A DNA stretch of 64,000 nt from Verrucomicrobiales bacterium (GTDB taxonomy: Bacteria; Verrucomicrobiota; Verrucomicrobiia; Verrucomicrobiales; DEV007): positions 496,001-560,000 of the forward strand of contig JARGPJ010000002.1 in NCBI GenBank assembly GCA_029212615.1, given 5' to 3'. Positions 33,534 through 42,972 of the stretch are shown here, piece by piece (the stretch's first letter is position 1; each line of letters opens with the position of its first letter). The translations under genes and the position numbers were made by a program. A model generated the notes under the pieces. It did not search any database. It was not told the origin of the DNA and saw only the letters and a program-made list of their open reading frames with translations.

Positions 33534-35051
33534 ATGACTGTGCTGAAACCGTCTTTTGAGGAATTCTCGACTCTAGCCCAAACAGGAAATCTCATTCCTG
33601 TCTGGACTGAATTAGCCGCTGACTACGAAACGCCTGTCTCCGCGTTTCAAAAACTGAGCGAAGGGAAACACACCCCGTGTTTCCTCCTCGAATCAGCTGA
33701 AAACAGTGAGCAAATCGGCCGTTTCTCTTTTCTCGGAGTCGATCCCCGCTTCGAAATCCGCGCGAGCGGGCGGAAGATCTCGACCCGTAATCAGGGCGAA
33801 ACTGAGTTTCATACGACTGAACTGAGTGAAGCTGAAGGCGACCCCCTGCATGAAGTCGAACGTCTCATGGCGAAGTTTACGCCTGTCGCCGTTGACGGTC
33901 TCCCTGTCTTCACGGGCGGTGCCGTCGGCTTTATCGGTTACGACATGGTTCGCTTCTTCGAGCCTACCGTTCCCGGACCTCCTGACAACGGTCTCGGCCT
34001 TCCCGATCTGGCCTTTGTGATTACTGATACGCTCGTGATTTTCGACCACCGGTTTCGAAAGCTGCAGGTTGTCGCCAATATTTGCACGGATGACTTCGAT
34101 TCGCTCAAGCTTGCATACGAAAGCGGAAGAACCCGGATTGAGGCGGTAATCGCAGGACTCTCAAAACCACAGATTTCGGCGCCTTTCTCGCTCATGGAAG
34201 AGCCGGACTCGCCTGATGAAGTTGTCAGTAACACCTCGAAAGAGGAGTACGAGGACATGGTCGAACGCGCCAAGGAATACATCCACGCCGGAGATATTTT
34301 TCAGGTCGTTCCCTCGCAGCGATTCGAAAGTGACTACACCGGACGCCCCATCGATCTATACCGCTCACTGAGACACGTGAACCCTTCACCTTATATGTTC
34401 TGTCTCGAGTTCGGCGACGAGTTTTCTCTCGTGGGAAGTTCACCTGAAGTTCATGTCCAGACGATCGATGGACAGATCAAGATCCGCCCCATTGCCGGAA
34501 CCCGCTGGCGCGGCAAGACACAGGAGGAGGATGACGCCCTCGCCGAAGACCTTCTGAACGATCCCAAAGAACGAGCTGAGCACGTCATGCTTATCGACCT
34601 CGCACGGAATGATGTGGGACGGGTCGCTGAGTATGAATCCGTCGAAGTAAGCGAATTCATGATCATCGAGCGCTACAGCCACGTGATGCATATTGTTTCC
34701 AACGTTCGCGGGCGTCTTCGCGACGACCAGAGCGCCTACGACGTCATGAGAGCGACCTTTCCTGCCGGCACCGTGAGCGGCAGCCCGAAAGTGAGAGCGA
34801 TGCAGGTCATCGATGAATTTGAAAAGTCAAAACGGGGCGCCTACGCCGGTGCGGTAGGTTACTTCGGGTTCGACGGAAACCATGACAGCTGTATCGCCCT
34901 TCGAACCGTCGTGCTTAAAGACGGCAAAGCCTATGTTCAAGCCGGTGCCGGCGTCGTCGCTGATTCCGTACCCGAAAATGAATACAACGAGACCGTGAAC
35001 AAGGCCAGGGGTATGATGCGGGCTATCGAGCGGGCCAAACTGCTGGGCTGA
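33534..35051 (+). CDS. trpE: Anthranilate synthase component I
   Basis: This 505-residue enzyme converts chorismate plus ammonia (from the glutamine amidotransferase subunit TrpG) to anthranilate, the first step of tryptophan synthesis. The N-terminal feedback site has CFLLESAENSE, with the typical LLES that binds tryptophan. The catalytic domain has GDIFQVVPSQRF, IRPIAGTRWRG, MLIDLARNDVGRV and PAGTVSGSPKVRAM. The close relative aminodeoxychorismate synthase PabB lacks the LLES site, so TrpE is favoured. No other trp gene is next to it: the downstream neighbour is a kinase after 347 bases. Confidence 0.95.
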   Translation: MTVLKPSFEEFSTLAQTGNLIPVWTELAADYETPVSAFQKLSEGKHTPCFLLESAENSEQIGRFSFLGVDPRFEIRASGRKISTRNQGETEFHTTELSEAEGDPLHEVERLMAKFTPVAVDGLPVFTGGAVGFIGYDMVRFFEPTVPGPPDNGLGLPDLAFVITDTLVIFDHRFRKLQVVANICTDDFDSLKLAYESGRTRIEAVIAGLSKPQISAPFSLMEEPDSPDEVVSNTSKEEYEDMVERAKEYIHAGDIFQVVPSQRFESDYTGRPIDLYRSLRHVNPSPYMFCLEFGDEFSLVGSSPEVHVQTIDGQIKIRPIAGTRWRGKTQEEDDALAEDLLNDPKERAEHVMLIDLARNDVGRVAEYESVEVSEFMIIERYSHVMHIVSNVRGRLRDDQSAYDVMRATFPAGTVSGSPKVRAMQVIDEFEKSKRGAYAGAVGYFGFDGNHDSCIALRTVVLKDGKAYVQAGAGVVADSVPENEYNETVNKARGMMRAIERAKLLG

Positions 35052-35398
35052 GAGACAGTTCCGGCCGCTCGACAGGAACAAGTCGATGAATTGGTGCGAG
35101 CACCCCGGATTCGCCACCTCCTGTTCCCCCCACGCGCCAAAGTAGCGCAATCATTGCATTGCCTTTGAATCATATTCTAATTACCCTCCCTCCGTTGAAG
35201 GATGTAATGACGACTACCGACAATCTCCGCTCGGGATAACAAAAACTCATCGGAGCGGGAACAAGGCGACAACTTTTCATCAGACGCACCCGAAAAAAAG
35301 AGTCAATTTTTCGTGAGGATGAATGGGTTCCAACCTGAATAATATTTCACGCCCGGGCCCGGCTTTACTCAGAAAACGCCCCGTAAAATGAATGAGCC
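35052..35398. other. Intergenic region between trpE and the Ser/Thr kinase
   Basis: These 347 bases carry no supported gene. Two structure-like features are visible: a compact palindrome GGTGC-GA-GCACC near 35093-35104, and a hairpin CCGCTC (35227-35232) with GAGCGG (35253-35258) and a 20-base loop containing an A-run. No cloverleaf, riboswitch core or T-tract terminator was recognised. An unannotated small RNA is possible but unsupported. Confidence 0.4.
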
Positions 35399-36727
35399 AT
35401 GCTAATCAGGAGAAATCAGCAAATTGCAAGCGCGTCGGTTCGCCGTCTCTTGCAACCCTTCACCTCAAAGAAGCGCTATCACACTGTTGATGATATCGGC
35501 GAGGGAGGCCTTTCCAAGGTGTCTTCCAGTTTTGACAGCTGCCTTAACCGCGTCGTAGCGGTGAAAGAATTGCGGGAGGAAAATCTCTCCGACCCCGACT
35601 TTCTCAACGCCTTCATCAAAGAGGCAAGGATGATCAGCTATCTGGATCACCCCGGAGTGGTCACCGTCTATGACGCTCATCTGAACGAGAGCCAAAATCT
35701 CTGCTACACCATGCAACTGTTGAGCGGCCAGACGCTCTCAGAATTTCTAACACATCACCTGCAACCTGATGTCCTGAACGAGAACTACCTGTTTGAGGTT
35801 CTCAACATCTTTACGAAGCTGTGCGAGACTCTCGCCTACGTGCACGACAAAGGAGTGGTTCATCTCGATTTGAAGCCGGAAAACATCATGCTCGGGCACT
35901 ATGGCGAGGTCATGATCATGGACTGGGGCAACGCCCACCTCTATGACGCGGATGTCTACGAAGACTATTTCCGGACCTACTTAAGAGCCGATTCAGATTT
36001 TAACATTCAATTGGAATCCGGAGACGCGATCGTCGGGACTCCACTGTATATGTCCCCCGAGCAGACTCATACTCGCAGCAACCTTGGTCCCACTTCTGAT
36101 ATCTACAGTCTGGGAGTAATGGTCTACGAACTACTGACAGGACAACGTCCCTTTGCTGCTCCCGCGGTTGACGATATTGTCGAGCATGTGCGCACACTCG
36201 TTCCGCCCCCCGTTCATGAGTTGAATCCCGATATCCCGCTACGAATTTCCCACATCCTCCAGAAGATGATGCAGAAATCGCCCGGGGATCGTCATCAATG
36301 TGCCCGCGAGGTGCTAACCGATATACAAGCTGCACAGACATCGGGACAGGCCTTTCCTGAATGGGAGATTCCGGCAGGCCACATTATTTTTCAAGAGGGT
36401 GACCCCGGAGATTTCACGATCAGAATCAAAACCGGCAAGGTGGAGATCTCCAAAGAGAATCAGGGAACGAGGATGGTACTCGCCGAACTCGGTCCGGGGG
36501 ATATCCTCGGAGAACTAGCCGTCTTTTCCGACATCCCCCGTACCGCTACCGCGACGACTCTGGAAGACTCAGTCGTCTACCTGATGCGAAGCACGGAGGT
36601 AAACGCAGAGATGGAAAAGCTGAGCCCCTGGGTCTCGCAAATGATAACGGCCCTCTCAAACCGTTTCGACGCCCTGAACAAGAGTGTCATGCAAATGGAG
36701 AAAAAGAACAATCCCACTGCCAGTTAG
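35399..36727 (+). CDS. Ser/Thr protein kinase with C-terminal cyclic-nucleotide-binding domain
   Basis: This 442-residue protein has a Hanks-type kinase domain (about 25-315) joined to a cNMP-binding jelly roll (about 322-425). Seen in the kinase: glycine loop GEGGLSKV (34-41), ATP lysine Lys56 in VAVKEL, catalytic loop HLDLKPEN (155-162), metal-binding DWG (175-177), the GTPLYMSPEQ activation-segment end and SDIYSLGVM. Two departures from the norm are Leu in place of Arg before the catalytic Asp (a non-RD kinase) and DWG for DFG. The cNMP domain shows GDILGELAVF and RTATATTLED, a phosphate-binding-cassette-like stretch. There is no membrane segment. It is probably a cytosolic kinase gated by a small nucleotide. 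It is 116 bases upstream of PPK2 on the same strand. Confidence 0.9.
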   Translation: MLIRRNQQIASASVRRLLQPFTSKKRYHTVDDIGEGGLSKVSSSFDSCLNRVVAVKELREENLSDPDFLNAFIKEARMISYLDHPGVVTVYDAHLNESQNLCYTMQLLSGQTLSEFLTHHLQPDVLNENYLFEVLNIFTKLCETLAYVHDKGVVHLDLKPENIMLGHYGEVMIMDWGNAHLYDADVYEDYFRTYLRADSDFNIQLESGDAIVGTPLYMSPEQTHTRSNLGPTSDIYSLGVMVYELLTGQRPFAAPAVDDIVEHVRTLVPPPVHELNPDIPLRISHILQKMMQKSPGDRHQCAREVLTDIQAAQTSGQAFPEWEIPAGHIIFQEGDPGDFTIRIKTGKVEISKENQGTRMVLAELGPGDILGELAVFSDIPRTATATTLEDSVVYLMRSTEVNAEMEKLSPWVSQMITALSNRFDALNKSVMQMEKKNNPTAS

Positions 36728-36843
36728 CCCGAGAGACGAATCCCGGGAAGTTGGACGCACCCTCCTCCTCATCGTTTCCCGTGACAATTTTGCCTCCGAA
36801 TTTACTCTCATTTTTCCCAATTCCCCTCCATGTTCCCCCCATT

Positions 36844-37746
36844 ATGGACGAAGAGGAAATGTTCAAGAGGGTCCGGGCAGAATTCACGGACAATTTCGAC
36901 GAGGAACTCGAGATCGAGTTGGGCGAGTATTCGGACGAGCACCGCTCGGACGCCGCGCAGGCAATGGGGCTCTCCGAGTTCCGCCGCCAGTACTTTCGCG
37001 AGTTGCTTAGATTGCAGGTTGAACTGGTGAAACTCCAGGACTGGGTCGTCGCTACCGGGGAGAAAATCGTCGTCATTTTCGAAGGTCGGGATTCCGCCGG
37101 AAAAGGCGGCACCATCAGCCGCTTTACTCAACGCCTCAATCCACGCGTCTGCCGTGTCGCCGCGCTCCCCGCACCCAGCGACCGGGAGAAGACACAGTGG
37201 TACTTTCAACGCTACGTTTCCCACCTCCCCGCCGCAGGGGAAATCGTGCTCTTCGACCGAAGTTGGTACAATCGGGCCGGAGTGGAACGCGTCATGGGTT
37301 TCTGCACTAAAGACGAGTATAAGGAGTTCTATCGCTCTGTTCCCGAATTTGAACGCATGCTGGTAAGATCCGGCATTCGGGTGATCAAATACTGGTTCTC
37401 AATTCAGGACGAAGAACAAAAATTTCGATTCTCAGCGCGTATTCACGACCCGCTCAAACGATGGAAACTCAGCCCGATGGATCTCGAATCCCGTCGCCGC
37501 TGGGAAGACTACACCAAGGCGAAGGAGACCATGCTGAAGAAGACCCACATTCCTGAAGCCCCCTGGTGGGTCGTCCCCGCGGACAACAAAAAGAAGGCGC
37601 GTCTCAACTGCATCAACCACTTTCTCAGCCAGATCCCCTATCAGGAAATCGAGCAGGAGACTGTCGAATTACCTGCCCGCGAGCATTATCCGGATTACCA
37701 CCGGAACCCGGTTCCGGAGGAAATGATCGTGCCTCAGAAATTTTGA
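36844..37746 (+). CDS. ppk2: Polyphosphate kinase 2 family protein
   Basis: This 300-residue PPK2 enzyme transfers phosphate between polyphosphate and a nucleoside diphosphate (or monophosphate). The start is the ATG at 36844 (MDEEEMF), as the 31-residue extension upstream is hydrophobic and not typical. Walker A is GRDSAGKGG (about 81-89) and the lid and Walker B region is FDRSWYNRAGVE, with Asp138. The single-domain length and the lid sequence fit class I or III, which make ATP or GTP from polyphosphate. It converges directly with pyruvate kinase: its TGA is followed at once by the complement of the pyk stop. Confidence 0.92.
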   Translation: MDEEEMFKRVRAEFTDNFDEELEIELGEYSDEHRSDAAQAMGLSEFRRQYFRELLRLQVELVKLQDWVVATGEKIVVIFEGRDSAGKGGTISRFTQRLNPRVCRVAALPAPSDREKTQWYFQRYVSHLPAAGEIVLFDRSWYNRAGVERVMGFCTKDEYKEFYRSVPEFERMLVRSGIRVIKYWFSIQDEEQKFRFSARIHDPLKRWKLSPMDLESRRRWEDYTKAKETMLKKTHIPEAPWWVVPADNKKKARLNCINHFLSQIPYQEIEQETVELPAREHYPDYHRNPVPEEMIVPQKF

Positions 37747-39171
37747 TCAGTCTTTAACCTGCCGAAGCTGGAGTGAATCCACGATCTGGTCTCTATCGAC
37801 CAGTGCGTTCGTGATCACGACAAGCCAGTTTCCAGCCTTTACCCAACCTTTGCGCTTCAAGTAGGCTACCGCATCTTGAATGGTCTCGTCAGGGTCATCG
37901 GAAAACTCCATCAGAAACGGTTCCACTCCCCAGGGGAGGAGAAGTTGACGGAAAACAGGCTCCACGTCCGTGAAGGCATAAATTGGAATGCCATGGGGTC
38001 TTAGCGCACCAAGAACGTAGGGCAGAAATCCGCTCCGGCTGAAAACAACGATACCGGAATCTTCGAGGTCGGCGGCCAGAACCGCTGCAGAGCGCAGCAT
38101 TTTTGCTTTGGGCTCTTTGAGTTCAATGAGCGTGTTTAATTTACGCTCCACCGACGGCTCGATTGTTTCAATGATATTTCGGAACACCTGAACTGACTCC
38201 AGCGGATAAGCCCCGGTCGTCGTTTCTCCGGAGAGCATGACGGCGTCAGCCTGCTCCCGAATCGCGTGAGACACATCGGAAACCTCGGCACGTGTCGGCA
38301 TCGGCGAGGTAATCATCGACTCAAGCATGTGCGTGGCCACGATGACCGGCTTTCCTTCCGCATGGCAGGCGGTGATGAGCTGAGACTGCACGAGCGGAAG
38401 CTTGTGGTAGTCAATCTCCACCCCGAGATCCCCCCTCGCGACCATGATTCCATCCGCCTCGCGAATGATCGCCTCCATGTTTCTAACCCCTGCCTGATCT
38501 TCGATCTTGGCGATGATTCGGGCCGACGAACCCAGCCCGTCAAGGAAGGCCCTTAGAACCTTTACATCATCGGCTTCCCTCACAAAGGAGAGAGCGACAA
38601 AGTCAATTCCTGCCTTTACCCCGGCACGAAGATCATCTTCATCCTTCTCCGTCAATGCAGGTAAATCCACTTGAATCCCCGGGAGGTTAATATGGCGCCT
38701 TGATCCCATTTCGCCCGGCGTAAGGACCTCAAAACGAATCCGCCGCTCGTCTTTAGCAATCGCTTTGAGTTGAATCAGCCCCGAATCGACAAGAACCGTG
38801 TCGCCAACGGTAACCTCTCCCGGGAGCCCCTTATAGTTGACGGTGACCGCGGGAATATCCCCGGTCGGCTCGGCGCCATCGATATAAAACTCAATGAGAT
38901 CTCCTACCGATAAATCCAAAGGCTCATCAACCGCACCGGTGCGAATTTCGGGCCCCTTCACATCCATCATCACCGCGACGTGGCGCTCCACTTCGGTCGA
39001 AACCTCCCGGATGAACCACATGGCATCGGCCACCCACTGATGTGAGGCGTGAGCCATGTTGAGGCGGAGAATATCAACTCCTCCGTTAATCAACTTAGAG
39101 AGCATTTCCTTGGACTCGGTAGCCGGTCCAAGAGTGGCAATGATTTTGGTGTGACGATAATGTTCAGCCAT
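37747..39171 (-). CDS. pyk: Pyruvate kinase
   Basis: This 474-residue glycolytic enzyme makes pyruvate and ATP from phosphoenolpyruvate and ADP. The N-terminal TKIIATLGPATES and LRLNMAHASH, the metal-binding MVARGDLGVEI and the active-site MLESMI plus SGETTTGAYP are all present. The C-terminal allosteric domain (about 340-470) is complete. The start at 39169-39171 (MAEHYRHTK) is preferred over a slightly earlier ATG. The gene diverges from the first pseudopilin gene with 104 bases between the starts. Confidence 0.95.
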   Translation of the reverse strand: MAEHYRHTKIIATLGPATESKEMLSKLINGGVDILRLNMAHASHQWVADAMWFIREVSTEVERHVAVMMDVKGPEIRTGAVDEPLDLSVGDLIEFYIDGAEPTGDIPAVTVNYKGLPGEVTVGDTVLVDSGLIQLKAIAKDERRIRFEVLTPGEMGSRRHINLPGIQVDLPALTEKDEDDLRAGVKAGIDFVALSFVREADDVKVLRAFLDGLGSSARIIAKIEDQAGVRNMEAIIREADGIMVARGDLGVEIDYHKLPLVQSQLITACHAEGKPVIVATHMLESMITSPMPTRAEVSDVSHAIREQADAVMLSGETTTGAYPLESVQVFRNIIETIEPSVERKLNTLIELKEPKAKMLRSAAVLAADLEDSGIVVFSRSGFLPYVLGALRPHGIPIYAFTDVEPVFRQLLLPWGVEPFLMEFSDDPDETIQDAVAYLKRKGWVKAGNWLVVITNALVDRDQIVDSLQLRQVKD

Positions 39172-39275
39172 GTGCGTATCCAATAGGGCAATATCTCAGC
39201 AAAGCAAATATGAGGCCAGCCAGACGGTGGGATCTTGCTCTTTAAAATATTATCTCCTACGATGCGCCTCTGAAA

Positions 39276-39680
39276 ATGAAACGAAATAGATACGGTCAAT
39301 CCGGGTTCTCCCTTCTGGAGTTGCTCATGGCTATGGCAGTTTTTGCAATTGCGGCAGTGAGCCTGGCGCAGGCGATCAATTTGATCAGCCTGACCGTGGT
39401 TGAGTCAATTGATGATGGGGAGCTTCGCGAGCGACTGAGGGGAGAGCTTCTCGCCGCAAGCAGGGATCCTTTTATCAAAGCGGAAACTCGTCTCACTCCC
39501 CCGAATGGCGACGGAATATTTTTCAGAATCGAAACCACCAAAATGAATGCCGAAAACCGCCAGGGCATTTCCCTGGAAGACCTCTACGAGGTTCGAGTCA
39601 CGGCACTGCGACAGCTCACGGGAGAGGCCGAGGAAGAACTCGACTCCGCTTCAACCGCCAGTTTTTCAGGCATCTTTTAG
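39276..39680 (+). CDS. gspI: Type II secretion pseudopilin GspI-like
   Basis: This 134-residue protein has a prepilin leader with the cleavage motif QSG|FSLLELLMAMAVFAIAAVSLAQAI, so the processed pilin starts at Phe with Glu at +5. The small C-terminal part is typical of minor pseudopilins. It is the first of the plus-strand secretion genes, immediately before a GspJ-like gene whose start follows its stop at once, so the order I-J-K suggests GspI. The start ATG is 39276. Pseudopilin processing needs a prepilin peptidase, and none is in this window. Confidence 0.75.
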   Translation: MKRNRYGQSGFSLLELLMAMAVFAIAAVSLAQAINLISLTVVESIDDGELRERLRGELLAASRDPFIKAETRLTPPNGDGIFFRIETTKMNAENRQGISLEDLYEVRVTALRQLTGEAEEELDSASTASFSGIF

Positions 39681-39681
39681 A

Positions 39682-40314
39682 ATGGCAGCTCATCCCGAAA
39701 GAAAAGGCGGGTTCACCCTGTTGGAAATGATGCTGGCAGTTGCCGTCTTTCTCATTCTCATTACCTCAGCGTTTTCTCTGGTCGGGGCAACCACAGAGCT
39801 GATGACAGAAGTTTCCGAAGCCCAGAAGGAATCAGCACTCCAACTTCGCTTTCTTGAATCCTGTCGAACCGCCTTTGAGGCAACTAACCTCAACTCATCA
39901 ATCGAATTTCACCATTTTGATCGAGGAGGCAATACATTCGACACTTACCTTTCCTTTGTGAACACGCCCGCCGCCTTCGATTTTGGAATGAACAGCCGGG
40001 AGGAAATTGAGCGCACCGTGCTGGCTGCGGAGATCAGACCGGATGGGTTTATCCGCTCGCGAATTTACTATCTGACCCGGGAATCCTTCGAGGCAGCTGA
40101 GAGAACCGATTTTTCAGAGATCGAAGGACCACATTTAGAATTGATCCCCCGGCAGCGCCAGCTCTCCTGGCTCTTTTACAACGAAAACACACAACGTTGG
40201 GAACCTACTCTGGAGGGCAATTTCCCCAACTCAATGGTAAAGCTCATCCTCCAGGTCGACGGAACAACTGAGCCAATCGAAACGGTATTCTACTATCTGA
40301 AAGGCGGGTCGTGA
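39682..40314 (+). CDS. gspJ: Type II secretion pseudopilin GspJ-like
   Basis: This 210-residue minor pseudopilin starts at the ATG at 39682, one base after the preceding stop, reading MAAHPERKGG and then the pilin motif GGFTLLEMMLAVAVF. A larger in-frame reading would run 135 bases back through gspI and carries no pilin leader, so it is rejected. The globular part is beta-rich with aromatic residues. In this order it corresponds to GspJ. Its TGA overlaps the GTG start of the next gene, which indicates translational coupling. Confidence 0.75.
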   Translation: MAAHPERKGGFTLLEMMLAVAVFLILITSAFSLVGATTELMTEVSEAQKESALQLRFLESCRTAFEATNLNSSIEFHHFDRGGNTFDTYLSFVNTPAAFDFGMNSREEIERTVLAAEIRPDGFIRSRIYYLTRESFEAAERTDFSEIEGPHLELIPRQRQLSWLFYNENTQRWEPTLEGNFPNSMVKLILQVDGTTEPIETVFYYLKGGS

Positions 40315-41249
40315 AAAGTAAGGCCGACATCAACGTTTCCCCTCACATACGGGGATCAGCCCTGATTGCCATTTTATGGATTGTTGCGATTTTGAGCGTC
40401 GCCGTCTTCACGGCAACCCAGTTCCTTTTTATCGAACTGGAATCAGATTCGAATGCGGCCTCGCTGTTTCGCGCCGAACAGCTCGCTGATCGTGGAATCG
40501 CCCTTGCAGCTCATCCCGATGTCGAGCCGGGAGACCCGATCCTGGTGCAACAGTTGAGCGATTCCGAGTCATTTTCGGCACGCATCAGCAGCGAAGGGGA
40601 ACGGCTGAACCTGAACACCCTCCTTGAGAACGCCACTTTCGACCGGATCGTCCTCGAAGAGCTCTTTGTCGACTGGGGGCTCCGGTTCGACGAAGCGGCG
40701 GATGTCGTCGACAATCTAATCGACTGGGTCGACCCGGACAATAACGAGACAAATCTCGGCGCGGAGCAGCCCTTCTACCTGAGCCATGAGCGCCCCCGTC
40801 ACCCCTATAACCGCCCTTTCCGATCACTCGAAGAAGTTGAGTTGGTGAATCAGTTTGATCTGGTCAGAAATGCCAACCCGAATTGGAAAGAATCCTTCAC
40901 TTTACTCAGCAGTGGAAAGCTGGATTTAAATGAAGCCCCCGCGGAGCTCATTCTCGCGACCTGCGAGTGCGGTGAAGCGGCGGCAGAAGCATTCATCGAG
41001 GTTCGAGAGCAGATGAGAGACGGGCCTGACTATCAAATTTTTGAGTCCCTTGAAGAAGCCATCGCACTCCTCTCGATTCCGCCTGATTTCGAAGATCGTA
41101 TCCTGGCTAGAATCACTGTAGAGGAAGCGGTAAAACGCCTCGTTTCCGTGGGCCGCTTTGGCTCAATTGCTGTTGAAAGGGTGCTCACTGTTCAATACAC
41201 TGGCGAGACGGGAATCGTACAGCAATGGACCTCCCGCCGCCTCGAATGA
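40311..41249 (+). CDS. gspK: Type II secretion pseudopilin GspK
   Basis: This 312-residue protein begins at GTG 40311, overlapping the preceding stop (GTGA). It has the GspK features: an N-terminal hydrophobic helix (IAILWIVAILSVAVFTATQF), RLNLNTLLEN, then DLIDWVDPDNNETNLGAE with the Asp/Asn metal-binding loop, a long helical insert and the second DLNEAPAELIL. GspK caps the pseudopilus tip with I and J. Its 3' end overlaps the gspL start. Confidence 0.88.
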   Translation: MKSKADINVSPHIRGSALIAILWIVAILSVAVFTATQFLFIELESDSNAASLFRAEQLADRGIALAAHPDVEPGDPILVQQLSDSESFSARISSEGERLNLNTLLENATFDRIVLEELFVDWGLRFDEAADVVDNLIDWVDPDNNETNLGAEQPFYLSHERPRHPYNRPFRSLEEVELVNQFDLVRNANPNWKESFTLLSSGKLDLNEAPAELILATCECGEAAAEAFIEVREQMRDGPDYQIFESLEEAIALLSIPPDFEDRILARITVEEAVKRLVSVGRFGSIAVERVLTVQYTGETGIVQQWTSRRLE

Positions 41250-42454
41250 CACAGACATTTCCAGACTGGGCCTACCTGAGCGATGAATCAGGCAGGCATT
41301 GGTATCACCTGAGCAAAGGAACGAAACTTCCCCGCGACGGTGATGGAAAAGAGCGCCCCCCTCAAAAGGCTCTTTTCGCCATTCCGAGTCGGGACCTGAT
41401 TTCGCACCCCCACTGGGTCAGCAGTAAAGACGACGCCATCATCGCCCAGGTCGTTGCGGTCGAAACTGAAAAACTCGGCATGAGGCTCACCCCCGGACCC
41501 GGCCGGATTTCCGATTGGAAACCCGTCAAGTACAACGGAACCCGCACTCTCGTTCAGTCAGTCGCGATCCCCTGGGATTTTGAAACCGGCGAAACAAAGG
41601 CCACTGAGTTCATCGACTTTATCCCGCAGTATTCACTCTATCCCCCACCCGCAGACACGGTCGCGCTCTGGAAAGAAGACGGTGAATGGATCGCCGGTTA
41701 CGCCAATGGAAACCGGTGGGCGCACATACAAGCTCTCGGAGAACTTTCTGCCGGCGAAATTGCGAGCGAGATCAAGCTGACATTGATCGAACTCTCGGCC
41801 AAAGAGATCATTGACGAGACACGGGAAGTGGTTGTCTGGGGAGGCTACGACGTCGCCCTCCATCAATCCCTTCAGGAGCAAACCGGCTTTGAGGTAAGAT
41901 TCGAACCGAAGCCTCTCGCCACCACCACAGCCTCTGAGGGCTGGAATTTTGAGCCGCATGAAGTTTCACGTGCCAGGATTCATCAATCCCGTAAAAAACG
42001 TGGTGCCTGGATCGGAGTGGCAGTTCTCTTCGCGGTCTTCCTGATTGCCGCCGCCGCTGTTTTTCACCTCTGGACCTTGCAAAAAACCAATGAAAACCTC
42101 AGACGGCGAATCGCCGATAACCGCCCTGCGGCAGAGGTGATCGAGAAGGCGATGACGCACTGGGATACTCTGAGCCCGGCGATTGAACCACGAAGATCAC
42201 CGCTTGAGCTGTTCCATCAAATTTCACGCCTTCTGCCCCCGAAAGGATTTCGTGTGACCTCCTACGAAGTGCAGGACCATCGCATTATTTCCCTCACCGG
42301 TGAAGCTTCAAACATGGGGACCGCTCTCAAATTCAAGGGTGACCTCGAAGAGAACAGTGCTCTCAGCGACTATGAGTGGGAGGAGCGTCAACCCCGCCAG
42401 AAGGGAGACCTCATTGAATTTAACGCCATTGGCAAATACCGCTTCGCCGAATGA
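41246..42454 (+). CDS. gspL: GspL-like secretion inner-membrane assembly protein
   Basis: The protein runs about 402 residues from the ATG at 41246 (ATGA overlap with the gspK stop). An earlier in-frame start lies inside gspK. A cytoplasmic part (1-260), one membrane helix (about 263-288, WIGVAVLFAVFLIAAAAVFHL) and a periplasmic part with a ferredoxin-like fold follow the GspL/PilN layout. Sequence similarity is low, so the call rests on position between gspK and gspM and on topology. It would couple the GspE ATPase to the pseudopilus base. Confidence 0.7.
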   Translation: MTQTFPDWAYLSDESGRHWYHLSKGTKLPRDGDGKERPPQKALFAIPSRDLISHPHWVSSKDDAIIAQVVAVETEKLGMRLTPGPGRISDWKPVKYNGTRTLVQSVAIPWDFETGETKATEFIDFIPQYSLYPPPADTVALWKEDGEWIAGYANGNRWAHIQALGELSAGEIASEIKLTLIELSAKEIIDETREVVVWGGYDVALHQSLQEQTGFEVRFEPKPLATTTASEGWNFEPHEVSRARIHQSRKKRGAWIGVAVLFAVFLIAAAAVFHLWTLQKTNENLRRRIADNRPAAEVIEKAMTHWDTLSPAIEPRRSPLELFHQISRLLPPKGFRVTSYEVQDHRIISLTGEASNMGTALKFKGDLEENSALSDYEWEERQPRQKGDLIEFNAIGKYRFAE

Positions 42455-42972
42455 AACCTGGCGAAAAGCGTCTGTTGATGATCCTCCTGAGCCTCCTTAT
42501 CCTGGGTGCGGGGGTGATCAGCGTCGATATATACACGGACAAACGTGATGAGTTAGAATCAGAGAAGCAGCGACTTGAGCTCGAGTGGGTCGAAATCGAT
42601 GCGCTCTTTGAGGAGAAAGAAACATGGGAGTTGCGAGCCAACTGGCTGAAGCAGAATCAGCCCTCATTCACCTCCACGGAGATTGCGTCACAACAGATCT
42701 TCAATGATGCACTTGCCGAAAACCGGAGGGGAATCACAACCTCGAAACACACTCTTTTGCCGATAGAGGAAACTGAAGTCTATATCCAGGCAGGAGTCGC
42801 TCTCACGGCAACGGGCGACCTTGCCGCGATCTTTCGCTGGATCTACGACATCACCCGCCCGACTTCTTTTCGTTCCGTCAGAAACCTCACCGTTCGCCCG
42901 GATCAGGAGGATCCAACACAGGTGGTGACACAATTTGAATTGCTTCGCTGGTATGCGCCCCCCTCTACATGA
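42451..42972 (+). CDS. gspM: GspM-like secretion protein
   Basis: This 173-residue protein has a short N-terminus, one membrane helix (about 8-27, LLMILLSLLILGAGVISV), a helical coil rich in Glu/Lys (about 27-60) and a C-terminal beta/alpha part (about 100-170) that may be ferredoxin-like. This is the layout of GspM/PilO. The ATG overlaps the gspL stop, and its stop overlaps the next start. Family membership rests on topology and gene order more than on motifs. Confidence 0.7.
   Translation: MKPGEKRLLMILLSLLILGAGVISVDIYTDKRDELESEKQRLELEWVEIDALFEEKETWELRANWLKQNQPSFTSTEIASQQIFNDALAENRRGITTSKHTLLPIEETEVYIQAGVALTATGDLAAIFRWIYDITRPTSFRSVRNLTVRPDQEDPTQVVTQFELLRWYAPPST

Noticed and set aside
35078-35140. 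Structured stretch resembling a tRNA or small RNA after trpE
   Set aside because: I could not build a cloverleaf or a known riboswitch core. Only isolated palindromes are present.
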